Assembly: GCA_026414565.1 (NCBI GenBank) | Contig: JAOAIT010000070.1 | Coordinates: forward strand, 1-64,000 | DNA length: 64,000 nt | Reading direction: 5' to 3' | Origin: Verrucomicrobiia bacterium | GTDB taxonomy: Bacteria; Verrucomicrobiota; Verrucomicrobiia; Limisphaerales; Fontisphaeraceae | Shown: positions 35,801-47,800 of the stretch, one piece after another | Layout of the letters: each line of letters begins with the position of its first letter | Position numbering within the stretch: the first letter of the stretch is position 1 | Program-made: the position numbers and the translations under genes | The notes under the pieces: model-generated | What the model saw: only the letters and a program-made list of their open reading frames with translations | What the model was told of the DNA's origin: nothing | Database searches by the model: none

Positions 35801-38800
35801 AATGTGCGGCTGGATATGGGGGCGGGTGCTGCCAGCCCGTGTGAGTTTCAAATGACGGGCAGCGGCAGCCGGTACTATGGGGATTTGAAGGCGGGACAAT
35901 TGTTGTGGGTGCAGGGCAGTTATCGAGGCGGCCACACCACCCTGATTGCGCCGGAGGGCTTCCGGAATGAAGGAACCATTCGCTTGCAATCTAGCGGGTC
36001 GAGTTTTGTATCCAGTTTGTCCGTGACCAACGGAGTGTTCACCAACGCAGCCGGTGGCGTGTTGGAGATCAACGGCGGCAGTGGCGGTTCACGCGATATT
36101 TACGGTCACCTGCTCAATGAGGGCGTGATCCAGGTGAACTATCACGGGGCATGGACACGCCCCGGGGCGGAGCTCATCAACCGGGGCACCATAAACATCG
36201 CCAACAACATCAACCTGACGTTGAATGGGGCAGGTCAGGTTTTTAACCAGGAAGGCATCATGACGGGAGGTGGGCGACTGGTCATGAGCGGGGGAAATCA
36301 AATCCTGAATCAGAACGGCGGCACCCTGGCGTTGGGCGGGGGTCTCGATTTGACGGGGGTGGCTTTCAATTTTGTGCGCAACGGGGCCACCGCCGCGAGT
36401 GGGCCGGTGGTGATGGAGAATTGCCGGCTGGTATTGGGGCCGGAAGCGGCCAGCCCGTGTGAGTTTCAAATGACGGGCAGCGGCAACCGGTACTATGGGG
36501 ATTTGAAGGCGGGACAATTGTTGTGGGTGCAGGGCAGTTATCGGGGTGGTCACACCACCGTGATTGCGCCGGAGGGGTTTCGAAATGAAGGGACCATTCG
36601 CTTGCAATCCACAGGGTCGAGTTTTGAATCCAGTTTATCCGTGACCAACGGCGTGCTGACCAATGCCGCCAGCGGCGTGGTGGAAATTGTTGGCGGGAGC
36701 GGCGGCGCGCGCGTCTTGTCCGCCAACCTGGTGAATGAGGGGTTGATGGCGGTTTACACGGGATTGACGCTCAGCAAGGCTAACGGCATTTATAACAACC
36801 GGGGGCGACTTTACATTGACAGCACGGGCAGCCTCACCCTCAACGGCCAAAACCAGGTTTTTCGCCAGCGCGGCGGTGGTTTCACAAATTCGGGGAGTGT
36901 AGATTTAACGGCGGTGACCTTTGTACTGGAGGAGGGGGGCATACCGGGCAACGCCCTTTATATGCAGGATTGCCGGTTGGAAATCGGGCCACAGGCCACC
37001 GGACCGGCGAATTTTATCCTGACCGGCTCCGGCAGCCGGTACTATGGGGATCTGAAAGCTGGTCAGGTGGTCTGGGTGCAGGGCAATTATCGAGGCGGCT
37101 ACACCACAGTGATTGCGCCGGAGGGCTTCCGGAATGAAGGGACCATTCGCCTGCAATCCTCGGGGTCAAGTTTTGAATCCAGTTTGTCCGTGACCAACGG
37201 GGTGTTCACTAATGCGGCCGGGGGCGTGGTGGAGATCAACCGTGGCACCGGCGGCGCGCGCAATATCGCTGCAAGCATTCTCAATGCCGGCCAGTTGTGG
37301 GTCAATTACTCCCTCAATTGCAGTAAAGCCGGGGCGGGTTTCCTCAACGAGGGGCGGATCATTATCGCCAGTGGCCAAACCTTGACGATCGCCAGCCCCA
37401 TGACGCAAGTGGGTGGCGCCCTTGAGCTTAATGGTGGAACGGTGGACCCCGGCGACAGCCTGCTGCTCCAGGGCGGGGTCCTCCTGGGCAATGGTACCGT
37501 GGCGGGCCAGGTGACCAACACTGCCGGCCGTGTGGCGCCCGGCACCAGCGCGGGGACGCTAACCATCAATGGCAATTACTCGCAGGGGCCGGGAGGAACT
37601 TTGGAAATTGAGTTGGGCGGCGCGAATGCGGGCAGTGAGTACGACCAATTAGTGGTCAACGGAACCGCCGAATTGAACGGGCGGTTGGTGGTGACTTTAA
37701 TCAATAATTTCGTGCCCACCAACGGCCAGTCTTTCACCGTGCTGACTGCGTCCTTGCGCAAAGGGGCCTTCACCGAGCTGCAATTGCCGACCCTGCCGGG
37801 AGGGCTGACCTGGGAAATCTTACACCAACCGGCTTCGGTCGTGGTGCGCGTGGCCGAGGCGTTGCCGGAGGGCGATGCCCGGATAACCGGCACGGTGCGC
37901 AATTCGGCGGGTTTGCCGCTCACCAATCTTTTGGTGACCGCCTATAGCGCCCAGACCAATTTTAATGGGCTGCGGGGAGATTACTATGACAACAAGGACT
38001 TCACGGCCTACAAGTTCAGCCGGCTCGATGCCACGGTGGATTTCAATTGGGGAGCTGGCGCACCGGACAGCCGCTTGGAGGTGGATACCTTTTCGGTGCG
38101 GTGGAGTGGCACGGTGACGCCACTGTACACCGAAACTTACACCTTCTACACGGTGACTGATGATGGGGTGCGCTTGTGGGTCAATGGACAGCAAATCATC
38201 AGCTATTGGGCTGACCAAGGGGCCACCGAACGTGCCAGCACGGGCATCGCCCTGACCAGCGGCGTGCCTTATGAAATTGTCATGGAGTATTACGACAATG
38301 CTGTGTACGCCACGGCCCGGCTCTTATGGAGCAGTCCCAGCCAGCCCAAGCAGGTGATTCCTGCTACTCAGTTGGCGCCCTCCAGCACCACCAACCTTGA
38401 GTACACCACTAGCAGTGCCTACGCCCGTGTGGTGGAAACCACCACCGACGCGCAGGGGCAGTTCAGTCTATTGGTATATCCCAGCATGTGGCAGGTGAAT
38501 GTGTTTGGGCTGCCCAGCCTCGGTTATGCCGAAACCACCAACCGCACGGTCGTCATTGCCTCCTCCCCTACCAACGCTGTCGTGGACTTTGTGGCGCAGC
38601 CGTTCACCGGTGAATATTACAATATCCTGGCCCAGGCCAATCCGCCGCAGGGCGGCAGTGTCAACGGTTCGGGCACCTATCCCGGCGGCGGCAGTGTGAC
38701 CTTGACCGCCCTCCCCAACACCAACGCCATGCCGTATTATTTTGTGAGCTGGACCGAGGGCGGTGTGGTCGCCAGCTCGAATGCCGTGTACACCTTCACC

Positions 38801-41800
38801 GTCGCGCGCGACCGCCAGTTGCTGGCGAATTTTGCTCTGCCACGTTACGCCGTGACGGTCAGCAATAACCCATCCGGGGCGGGCAGCGTGTCCGGTGCGG
38901 GCACTTACACCCACGGCACCACAGTGACCCTTAGCGCCACACCGTCCTACGGCTATCGCTTCAGTCACTGGAGTGAAGGTGGGACGGTGTTAAGCAGCAA
39001 CAGCCCATACAGTTTCACGGCCACACGACCCACGAGTGTTACCGCCAATTATGCCGAAGCGCATCTGGTGCACGTGGTTACCACCGCCACCAGCCCGGCG
39101 GGCCTGGCGAACGTGGCAGGGGCAGGGGTGTACACCAACGGCGAGACCACCACCATTAGCGCGCCGGTGACGGTCACCAATCCGCCCAACCTCTACACCT
39201 TCGTTCGTTTTCGTCTGAACGGGACGGTTTATGGGGCCCAGCCGGAGTTTCAAAAGACCTTCAACACCACGGACAACACCAACATGCACTTCGTAGCCGA
39301 GTACAGCTCCCGCCCACTGGCACCGCAGTTGGCGGCGGTTTGGGCCAATTTCAACAACCCCGTGCCGGCCACGACTGATTTGGCGCTGAGTGTTCGGTTT
39401 GATCGCTCAATGAACACGGGCGTTCAGCCGTTGCTGGTGTTCACCAACCTGAGCGGCATGGCCGCGCCGCAGGTACCCGCCAATGGCACATGGACCACCA
39501 CCTATGTGGCCAATGACACCTATCGCACGCCCGCCTTCACGGTGGACGCCTCCATGAACGGCACCAACCGTTTGAATGTCAGCCTGGCCCGCGCCACCGA
39601 CAATCAGGAGATGACGCCGGTGGATGCGTGGGACCTGGTGGTGGATGGCACATTCCCCACAATCACTAACATCAATGCCTACCCCGGGGCGGCGGGTGTC
39701 GTCATCACCTGGCAAACGGACGAGCCGGCCACCCGGCAGGTGGAATATGGGCTGACGGTGGCGTATGGCAACATGAGCACTCTGGGGGGCACCTTTGCCA
39801 CCGCCCACTCTGTGAGCATCGGCAATCTTGCGCCGGAAACAACTTATCATTATCGGGTGCGCTCGCGGGACCGTGCGGGCAATGAAACCATTTCCGAGGA
39901 CAAAATCTTCACCACCCTGGCGGCGCCGGATCTCATCGTCACCAACCTTACGCTCATCCCCACCAACGGCCTGGCCTCCAGCGGCGAGCTGACCATTTAT
40001 TGGGAAGATCTGAATGTGGGCGCGGGCCGCACGGAAACTTCATGGCAGGACTGGCTGGTGATCAGCAACCTCGACAGCGGCGAGCGGCTCTTAAATGTCA
40101 CGATTCCTTACAACGCGGGCGCGCAGGGCCATCTGACCAACGGCGCCTGGCGGGCGCGCCAGTATGTGTATCAGTTGCCGGATGGGCCGCGGGGAGCGGG
40201 TACGATTGGGGTGCGGGTGATGGTGGACACGTTCGGTGAAGTCGTGGAAGTCAACACCGCGGGGACGGCCGAGCAGAACAATTCGGCGCTGGCCACCAAT
40301 CTTTCTGCTCTTGCGCCCTATCCTGATCTGGCGGTGAGCAACCTCGTCATCGCCCCTCCTGTGCCGCAAAGCGGTGGCACGGTAACCGTGAGCTGGGCGG
40401 TGGCCAACGTGGGCGAGGCGGCGGTGGGGCGTGCCTTTCGCGATCGCTTGATCTTGCGGAATACGACGGCAGGTACGACGTATGTGGACACCACCCTGCT
40501 TTATGATGCTGCCGCCCAGGGCGCCATCCCGCCGGGCGCAATGCGCCTGCGGCAGCATAGCTTCCGCCTGCCTGATGGCGGGGCTGGAGTGGGCGAGCTG
40601 CGGGCGGAGGTGACGGTAGATTCACAAAACGCCGTGTTTGAGTACATGGGCGGATACGATGCCGAGACGAATAACGCCGCCGTCGCCACCGCCACCGCTG
40701 TCCTTGCGCCCTATCCAGATTTGGCGGTGGCCGCCATTGCCTCACCGGCCGCTGCGCCAATGGGCCAAACGCTGTTTATCACCATCACCCTCACAAACCA
40801 GGGGGATGGCCTGGCTGCGGCGCCGTGGAATAATGCGGTGGCGCTGGCCAGCGATCCTACCGGTGCGGGAGCGCAAGTGCTGGGGATGTTCACGGTGACC
40901 AATCCCCTGCCGCCCGGGGCGGCGCTGGTGGTCACCCAACAGGTGATTTTGCCGCCCGGCCTGCATGGCACGCGGTATTGGGTCATCACCGCAGACAGTG
41001 GCAATCAGGTCTTTGAGTTGGACAACGGCAACAACGTGCGGGTGGCCGAAACGCCGGTGCAGATTCAGGCCGCGGACCTGGTGGTGGAGGCGATTAATGT
41101 GCCCGCCAGCGCGGTGTATGGGCAACCGTTTGAAGTCACGTGGACCGTGCGCAACGCGGGCACCGCAGCCGCCAGCGGCTCGTGGCGGGATCGCCTTTAT
41201 TATGCCACTTCGCCCAGCCTGGCTTTTGCCCAACCGCTGCTGGATCGCACCACCGATGACATCAGCCCGTTGGCAGCCGGAGCGACTTACCTCCGTCAGG
41301 CCAGTGTGGTGATTCCCTTTGGAGCCACCTTGGAAAGCAGGACTTATTATCTCATTGTCGTGACAGATTTTAACAACCGCCAGCCCGAGAGCAACGATGG
41401 CAACAATTCGCGCATTCCCTCGGCGTTGACGGTGACGGCGCCGCCGTTGCCGGACCTGGCGGTGACCGGCGTGCAGGCGCCGCTGGTGGGCGTGCCGGGC
41501 CAGCCGGTGGAGTTGGTGTGGACGGTGACCAACGTGGGGAACGCCGCTGCAAACGGGCCGTGGGTGGAAACGGTCTATGTTTCCGGAGATGACCAGATTG
41601 GTGGCGATCTCTCGGTAGCCTCCTTCACCTTCACCAACTCCCTGGCGGCGGGAGAGTTTGTGACGCGCACGCAGGCGGTCACCCTCCCGGGCAATACGTT
41701 CATTGGCAACTTGTATTTCGTCGTCTCGGCGGACAGCTCCCTGCTGGTGCGCGAAGTGACGGAGGGCAACAACACCGCCGTGGCCCCCACCAACACTTAC

Positions 41801-44800
41801 GTGCCGGCGCGCCTGGGCCTCACCGCTCCCGTCACGCGCATTGCGGAAAACAGTCCCAACCCTGCGCTGCGTCTGACGGTCAGCCGCAATGGGCCGTTGA
41901 CCAATGCGCTGACGGTGACGTTGTCCAACAGTCATCCGTCGCGGCTGGTCTCGCCACCGCAGGTGGTCATTGCTGCAGGCCAGGCTGCGGCCAGTTTTGA
42001 GGTGTTGGTCATTCCGGACGGGGTGGCCGGGCCGGATGTGGAGGTGCATCTTATGGCCTCAGCCCCGGATTACCTCAGCGAGGACTTGCTCCTACGCATA
42101 TTGAATAGTGATCGCCGACCGCTTTACCTGCAACCCGCCACCACCACCGTCACCGAGGGGCAGAGCATCACGTTCACTGTGCGCCGCGAGGCTCTGGACG
42201 GCCTGCCCTTGCAGGTGAATCTGGAAAGCTCGGCGCCCGCTCAACTGGTGGCGCCCGCCCAGGTGGTTATTCCCTCCAATAGCTTGTCGGTGACCTTTGG
42301 CGTGCTCGCCACCGACGATCAGGACTTGGAGCCGGTCACCAGTTACACCCTTACGGCTGCTGCCGCTGGCTTCTCCAACGCCGTGGCGCAGGTGGTGGTG
42401 CAGGACAATGACATCCCCACTTTGCAGGTGGCGTTTGCGGCGCCGTCGGTGGGCGAGGGCATAATTCACGCCACGACGCTGACGATCACCCGCACCCCGG
42501 TGACGGCGTTCCGCTTGAACGTGGAACTGCAGGCCAGCCTGCCCGGCCAACTGATTATCCCGGCCACGGTGACCTTGCCGGCCAATGTGGCCACTTTGAC
42601 CCTTCCCGTCTCCACGGTGGACAATGCGTTTGCCGACGGCACGCGGCAGGTGGCGGTTACAGCGCATGTTCTGGATGCGGCCGGCAACCGTCTGGCCACC
42701 GGCGGGTCTGACACGTTGGAGATCAACGATGATGATGGCAATGCTCTGCAGCTCACCCTGGCGCGCAGTCTGGTGGCGGAGGGTTTAAGTCCGGCCACCA
42801 CGGGCACCGTAACCCGCAACACCGCCACCAACGAACCCTTGGATATCACGCTCACCTCCAGCCGCAATACGGAAGCCACCGTACCGGGCACGGTGACCAT
42901 CCCGGCAGGCCAGCGCTCGGTCACCTTCCCGATCAATACACTGGAGGACGGGGTGAGCGACGGCAATCAGACGGTTTTGATTACGGCTGCGGCCTCTGGT
43001 TTTGCCCTGGGGCGGGCGGCCCTGGTGGTTTCCGATGTGAATCTCCCCGATCTGGTGGTGCCGCAGTTGATCGCCCCCACCAACGGCTTGACCGAGACGA
43101 CGGTGCCGGTCTCCTTCCGCGTGCTAAATCAGGGCGTGGCTGTGGCCAGCGGCTCGTTTGTGCAGCGGGTGTGGCTCTCGCGGGATCCTCTGCCCGGCAG
43201 TGATGATCTGTTGATGGGAGAGTTTCCTTTCACCGGCCAGTTGCCGGTGGGGATGCACATTGAGCAGGTGCTGACCATTACGTTGCCGCGCACCCCGGGC
43301 GACTATTACGTGCTGGTGACAGCCGATGCCGGCGGGCAGATCAACGAAACGTTGGAGAACAACAACACGGCGATTTCCACCACACCCATCCGCGTCGCGC
43401 CGGCCTTCACGGCCACGGTACAAACGGATGTGGAGACCGCCCTGGCTGATACGGCGGTGCCGCTCTATGGCACGGCCACGAAGGCTGCCGGCGGACCGGC
43501 GCCATTTGAGGCTGTGAGCATTCACATTTATTTGCGCGAGACGCGACGCACTCTGGCCGCGTTAACGGATGCCAACGGCCAGTTCACTGCGGTTTTCCAG
43601 CCGCTGCCGGGAGAGGGGGGCGTGTACCGGGTGGGCGCGGCGCATCCCGCGGCCACGGACATCCCCATACAGGATCAATTCACTTTGCTGGGCCTGCGGC
43701 TTAACCCCGACTATGTGCATCGCAAGGTGCTGGGGCTGGAGACAATCACCGGCACTGTGCGTTTGGAGAACCTGGCGGATGTGGATTTGCACAACCTCAC
43801 CGCCCAGTTGCAGGACGTGCCGGCCGGGCTAAGTGTGCAGGTAATGTTGACCAATGCCCTGCCGGGGCTGGCCACCGCCACACTGACCTATACCATTCAA
43901 TCGTTGGAGGATGCCGAATCGTACAACACCTTTGCGGTGCGCCTTCTTTCGCAGGAGGGGGCCAATCTCACCCTGCCCATGTATATCCAGGTGGAGCCGC
44001 GGCGGCCTCGTTTGCAGGTACAACCGGCTGTCCTCATGGGAGGCATGGTGCGCGGGGAGCAACGCGTGGTGGGCCTTGAAGTGGCCAATGTTGGCGGCGC
44101 GCCCACCGGGCCGCTCAGCATTATGATTCCCGAAGTGCCTTGGCTGCGGGTGGTTTCCACCAATCCGCTGCCCAACCTTGAGCCGGGCCAGACCAGCCGG
44201 GTGGAGTTGTTGTTAATGCCGGCGGCGGACCTGCCGCTGGCGGAGTATCAGGGCAGCATTGTTCTGGCCGCCACGCTGGCCAACAACACCATTCCCTTCA
44301 ACTTCCGTTGCCTCTCGGATGCCGTGGGCGACTTGCGCATTCTGACGGTGGACGAGTTGAGCTACCACGGCGACAACCCGCGCAATCTGGCCGGGGCCAA
44401 AGTGGTGTTGCGTGATCCTTTCACCGGTGCCGTGGTGGCCAGCGGGGTGACGGATACCAATGGCATATTTGACGTATTTAATCTGCGCGAAGGCACTTAC
44501 CATCTGGAAGCCACCGCGGACCGGCACGACCGCACGCTGGCCACCCTGGAAGTGAAGGCCGGCCAGCGGAATGAGCAGACCATCTTCCTGCGTCTGCAGT
44601 TGGTGCGGTACAACTGGACGGTGGAGGAGATTGAGATTGAAGATCGCACCCGCATTACCCTGGAAACAGTTTATGAAGCGTTCGTGCCCACGCCGGTGGT
44701 GACCGTGGAGCCGAGCGTAATTGATTTGGCTGGGGTTACCGGCGAGATGGCGCAGATTGATCTGAAAATCAGCAACCACGGCCTGATTGCCGCGCGGGAT

Positions 44801-47800
44801 GTCGTCATCAAGTTCCCCGAGCACGAACGCTGGATTATTACGCCGCTCATCAGCGGGGCGGCCAGCATTCCCGCCAACAGCTCGATGACGGTGCCGGTCA
44901 TTATTCAGCGGCGGCCGCCGGAAACCAATGGTCTAGTGGCAGCCAATCCGCGGGATTTGACGATTCGCATCGGCGACTGCACCTACACGGCCACCATTGA
45001 ATGGCGGTTGATCTGCGGCCCCTTCAACATTGCCTATCCGGTTCCCATCCCGGTGATCAATGCCACGGGTAACTGCTTCGGCGGAAGTCGCGTAGGCGGT
45101 CCGGCCAGCGGAGGCAGTGGCACAGGGTGGTGGAGAGGCGGCTTGGGGAGTTGGGGTGATCCCGGTGTGGCGACAGCACCGGGCCAGCCCCAGCTCACCA
45201 TTTACACACCTACCCCCAGTGTGACTCCCAGCAACAAGTGCGCGTGTGTGAAAAGTGAGTACCAGGAGGAGTGCCTGAAATATGAGGCCGGCTTGAAAGC
45301 CGAAATTGCCGGCGCTCTCACCAAGGCCATCAATGCGGCGCTGGCCAGCACGCCCTTAAGCGTCAAAAGCATCGAGGTCAGCTTCAACGTCAACGGCCAG
45401 CTTTGTACCTGCTGCGAAGATGACTTAAAGGGCCTGAAGGCCTCGGTGGGTGGAAGTGCCAGCGTCACCGCCACGCTGGTTATTGGTTATAATCCGGAAG
45501 CCAGCGGGCAGGTGAACATCCCCGGCTTGGGCGCGGCCAGCTACGAGGCCTCGTTCCTGGCGGGCGCCGAGATCACCCTCTCCGGAAGTGTCAGCGGTTC
45601 ATACGGCACGGAATGTCACATGCGCAATCCCAAGCTCTGTCTCGGCGGCAGCGTGAGCGCATCCGGCGTGGCGGGGCTGCGCGGCAAGGTGGATTTGACG
45701 CATGAGCGCAACGGCCGGACTTATAAAGGCGGCGGCACCGCGTTCGCGGGCGTGACCGTGGGCGCAACCGTTTCCATACAAGGTTGCACGCCCGGCGGGG
45801 GCATCGAGGTCAAGGTGTGTCTCGATCCGGTGGTCTTCAAGGTCAACGTGGAAGGCAGCATTGAAGTGGACGGACTGTCCTATTCCACCTCCACCGGTTA
45901 TGAGCGCCAGTTGCTGCCGGGCGGCTGCTATCCGCCGGAAGGGGACGGGGTGGTGCGCCTGCATCTGCCGGATTTTGGCCTCGCAGCTCAGCCCACCGCC
46001 GGAGAGATGGCGCAAGTGCTCGGGTTCCGTCACGCCGAAGGCATGGTGCAGGATTTGACCGGCCGCCGCGCCGCCATTGCTGCGGAGGCCCCGGCGAGCC
46101 ATCTGGCGGCGGCGCTGCAATCTGCGCGCTCTCCGACCGGCACGGCTGCGCTGTTCACAGCGCCCTTCCGCCGCTCGCAGGTGACGGTGGGCTGGGCCGC
46201 CCCGCGGCCGGCGGCGCCTCCGGTGGGCAGCCTGGCGCGCGCCGCCCTGCCACCGGCTCCGCTCCAAAATGGTGTCTGTGCCCAGGTGCGGCTGCAGATT
46301 GACCAGGAGGCTGTCATGACGCGCAAAGCCATTGGCGCAACGCTGGATATCTTCAATGACTCCAACGTGGACCCGTTGCAAAACCTGAATGTCACCCTCA
46401 GCATTCTGGACCCCAACGGCAACCTGGCCAACCACAAGTTTGTCATCCTGCCGCCCGAGCTGACCGACATCGAGCCGGTCAGCGGCTCCGCCGACACCAA
46501 TGAATTTACGGTCACGCGGGATTTGTGGCGGATGCCGCCGGCCTCCACGGGCCGGGCGCGGTGGATCATTCTGCCGCGGGACGAAGCCGCGCCGGAGACG
46601 CCGGTGGTCTATTCGGTGGGCGGCATCATGACCTACAGCGCCGGCGGTGTCCCCGGCTCCGCCATCCTGCTGCCGTCGCCGGTGACGGTGTATCCCAATC
46701 CGAAACTCATCCTGAAGTACTTCCACCAGCGCGATGTGATGAGTGATGACCCCTTCACGCCCGAAGTGGAGCCGGCCGAGCCGTTCACGCTGGCGGTCAT
46801 GGTGCAGAACGTGGGTAAGGGTATCGCCAAAAAATTTAGCATCACCTCCGCCCAGCCGAAGATCATCGAGAACGAAAAAGGCCTGCAGATTGACTTCAGC
46901 ATCATCGCCACAGAAGTGGCCGGCAAATCATTGTCGCCTTCGCTTACCGCCGTTTTCGGGGATATTGGCCCCAATCAAATCGTCATCGGCCGCTGGTTGA
47001 TGAAGGCGTCCTTGCTGGGCTTTTTTGTGGATTATCGCGCCACTTTTGAACATGAAAACACGTTGGGCGGCCGCGAAACCTCGCTGATTGATAGCGTGGA
47101 AATCCACGAGATGATTCGCCAGGTGCAGGCGGCCGGGCCGTTGGAGGATGGCCGCCCTGATTTCTTGGTCAATGATGTCAAGGATGATCTGACGCTGCCA
47201 GATGTCATTTACCTCAGCGATGGCTCCACCGGGATGGTGGCGGCCGTCACCTCGGGGGTTGTGGACCAGGCGCCGGGCCCCGGCCGTCTGGTGGTCACGT
47301 TGACCGCGCCAATGCCCGGTGGCTGGGCCTATTTGCGGGTGCCGGACCCGGCCGATGGCCAATATGTCCTGACTCGCGTCGAGCGAAGCGACGGGGGCCT
47401 CGTTCCGCTTAACACCAATGTCTGGGTTTCGCGTTACACCTTCACCAAACCGGGTGTGCGCCCGACGCGGGAAAATGTGTTGCACCTGCTCGATTACAAT
47501 TCTCCCGGGGTTTATTACCTGCATTATACGCCGCCGCCCCGGCCCGATACCAATCCGCCGACCAGCCGGGTGGCTGCGTTGCCGCCGGCCAGCTTCCCGC
47601 AAATCCCCGTAAGCTGGTCAGGGACAGACGCCGAGAGTGAGATTCATTATTATGATGTGTTTGTTTCCCTCAACGACGGCCCCTTTGTGCCGTGGCTGCA
47701 AAGGACCCGGCAAAGCGGGGCGGTGTATCAGGGGGCGGCCGGCCAGCGTTATGCCTTCTATTGCGTGGCCACGGATACCGCCGGCAACACGGAGCCAGTG

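Noticed and set aside
34265-37400. Regular repeats considered as a CRISPR-like or mobile repeat array
   Set aside because: Units are 540-620 bases, in frame and protein-coding, with no short palindromic repeat or spacers.
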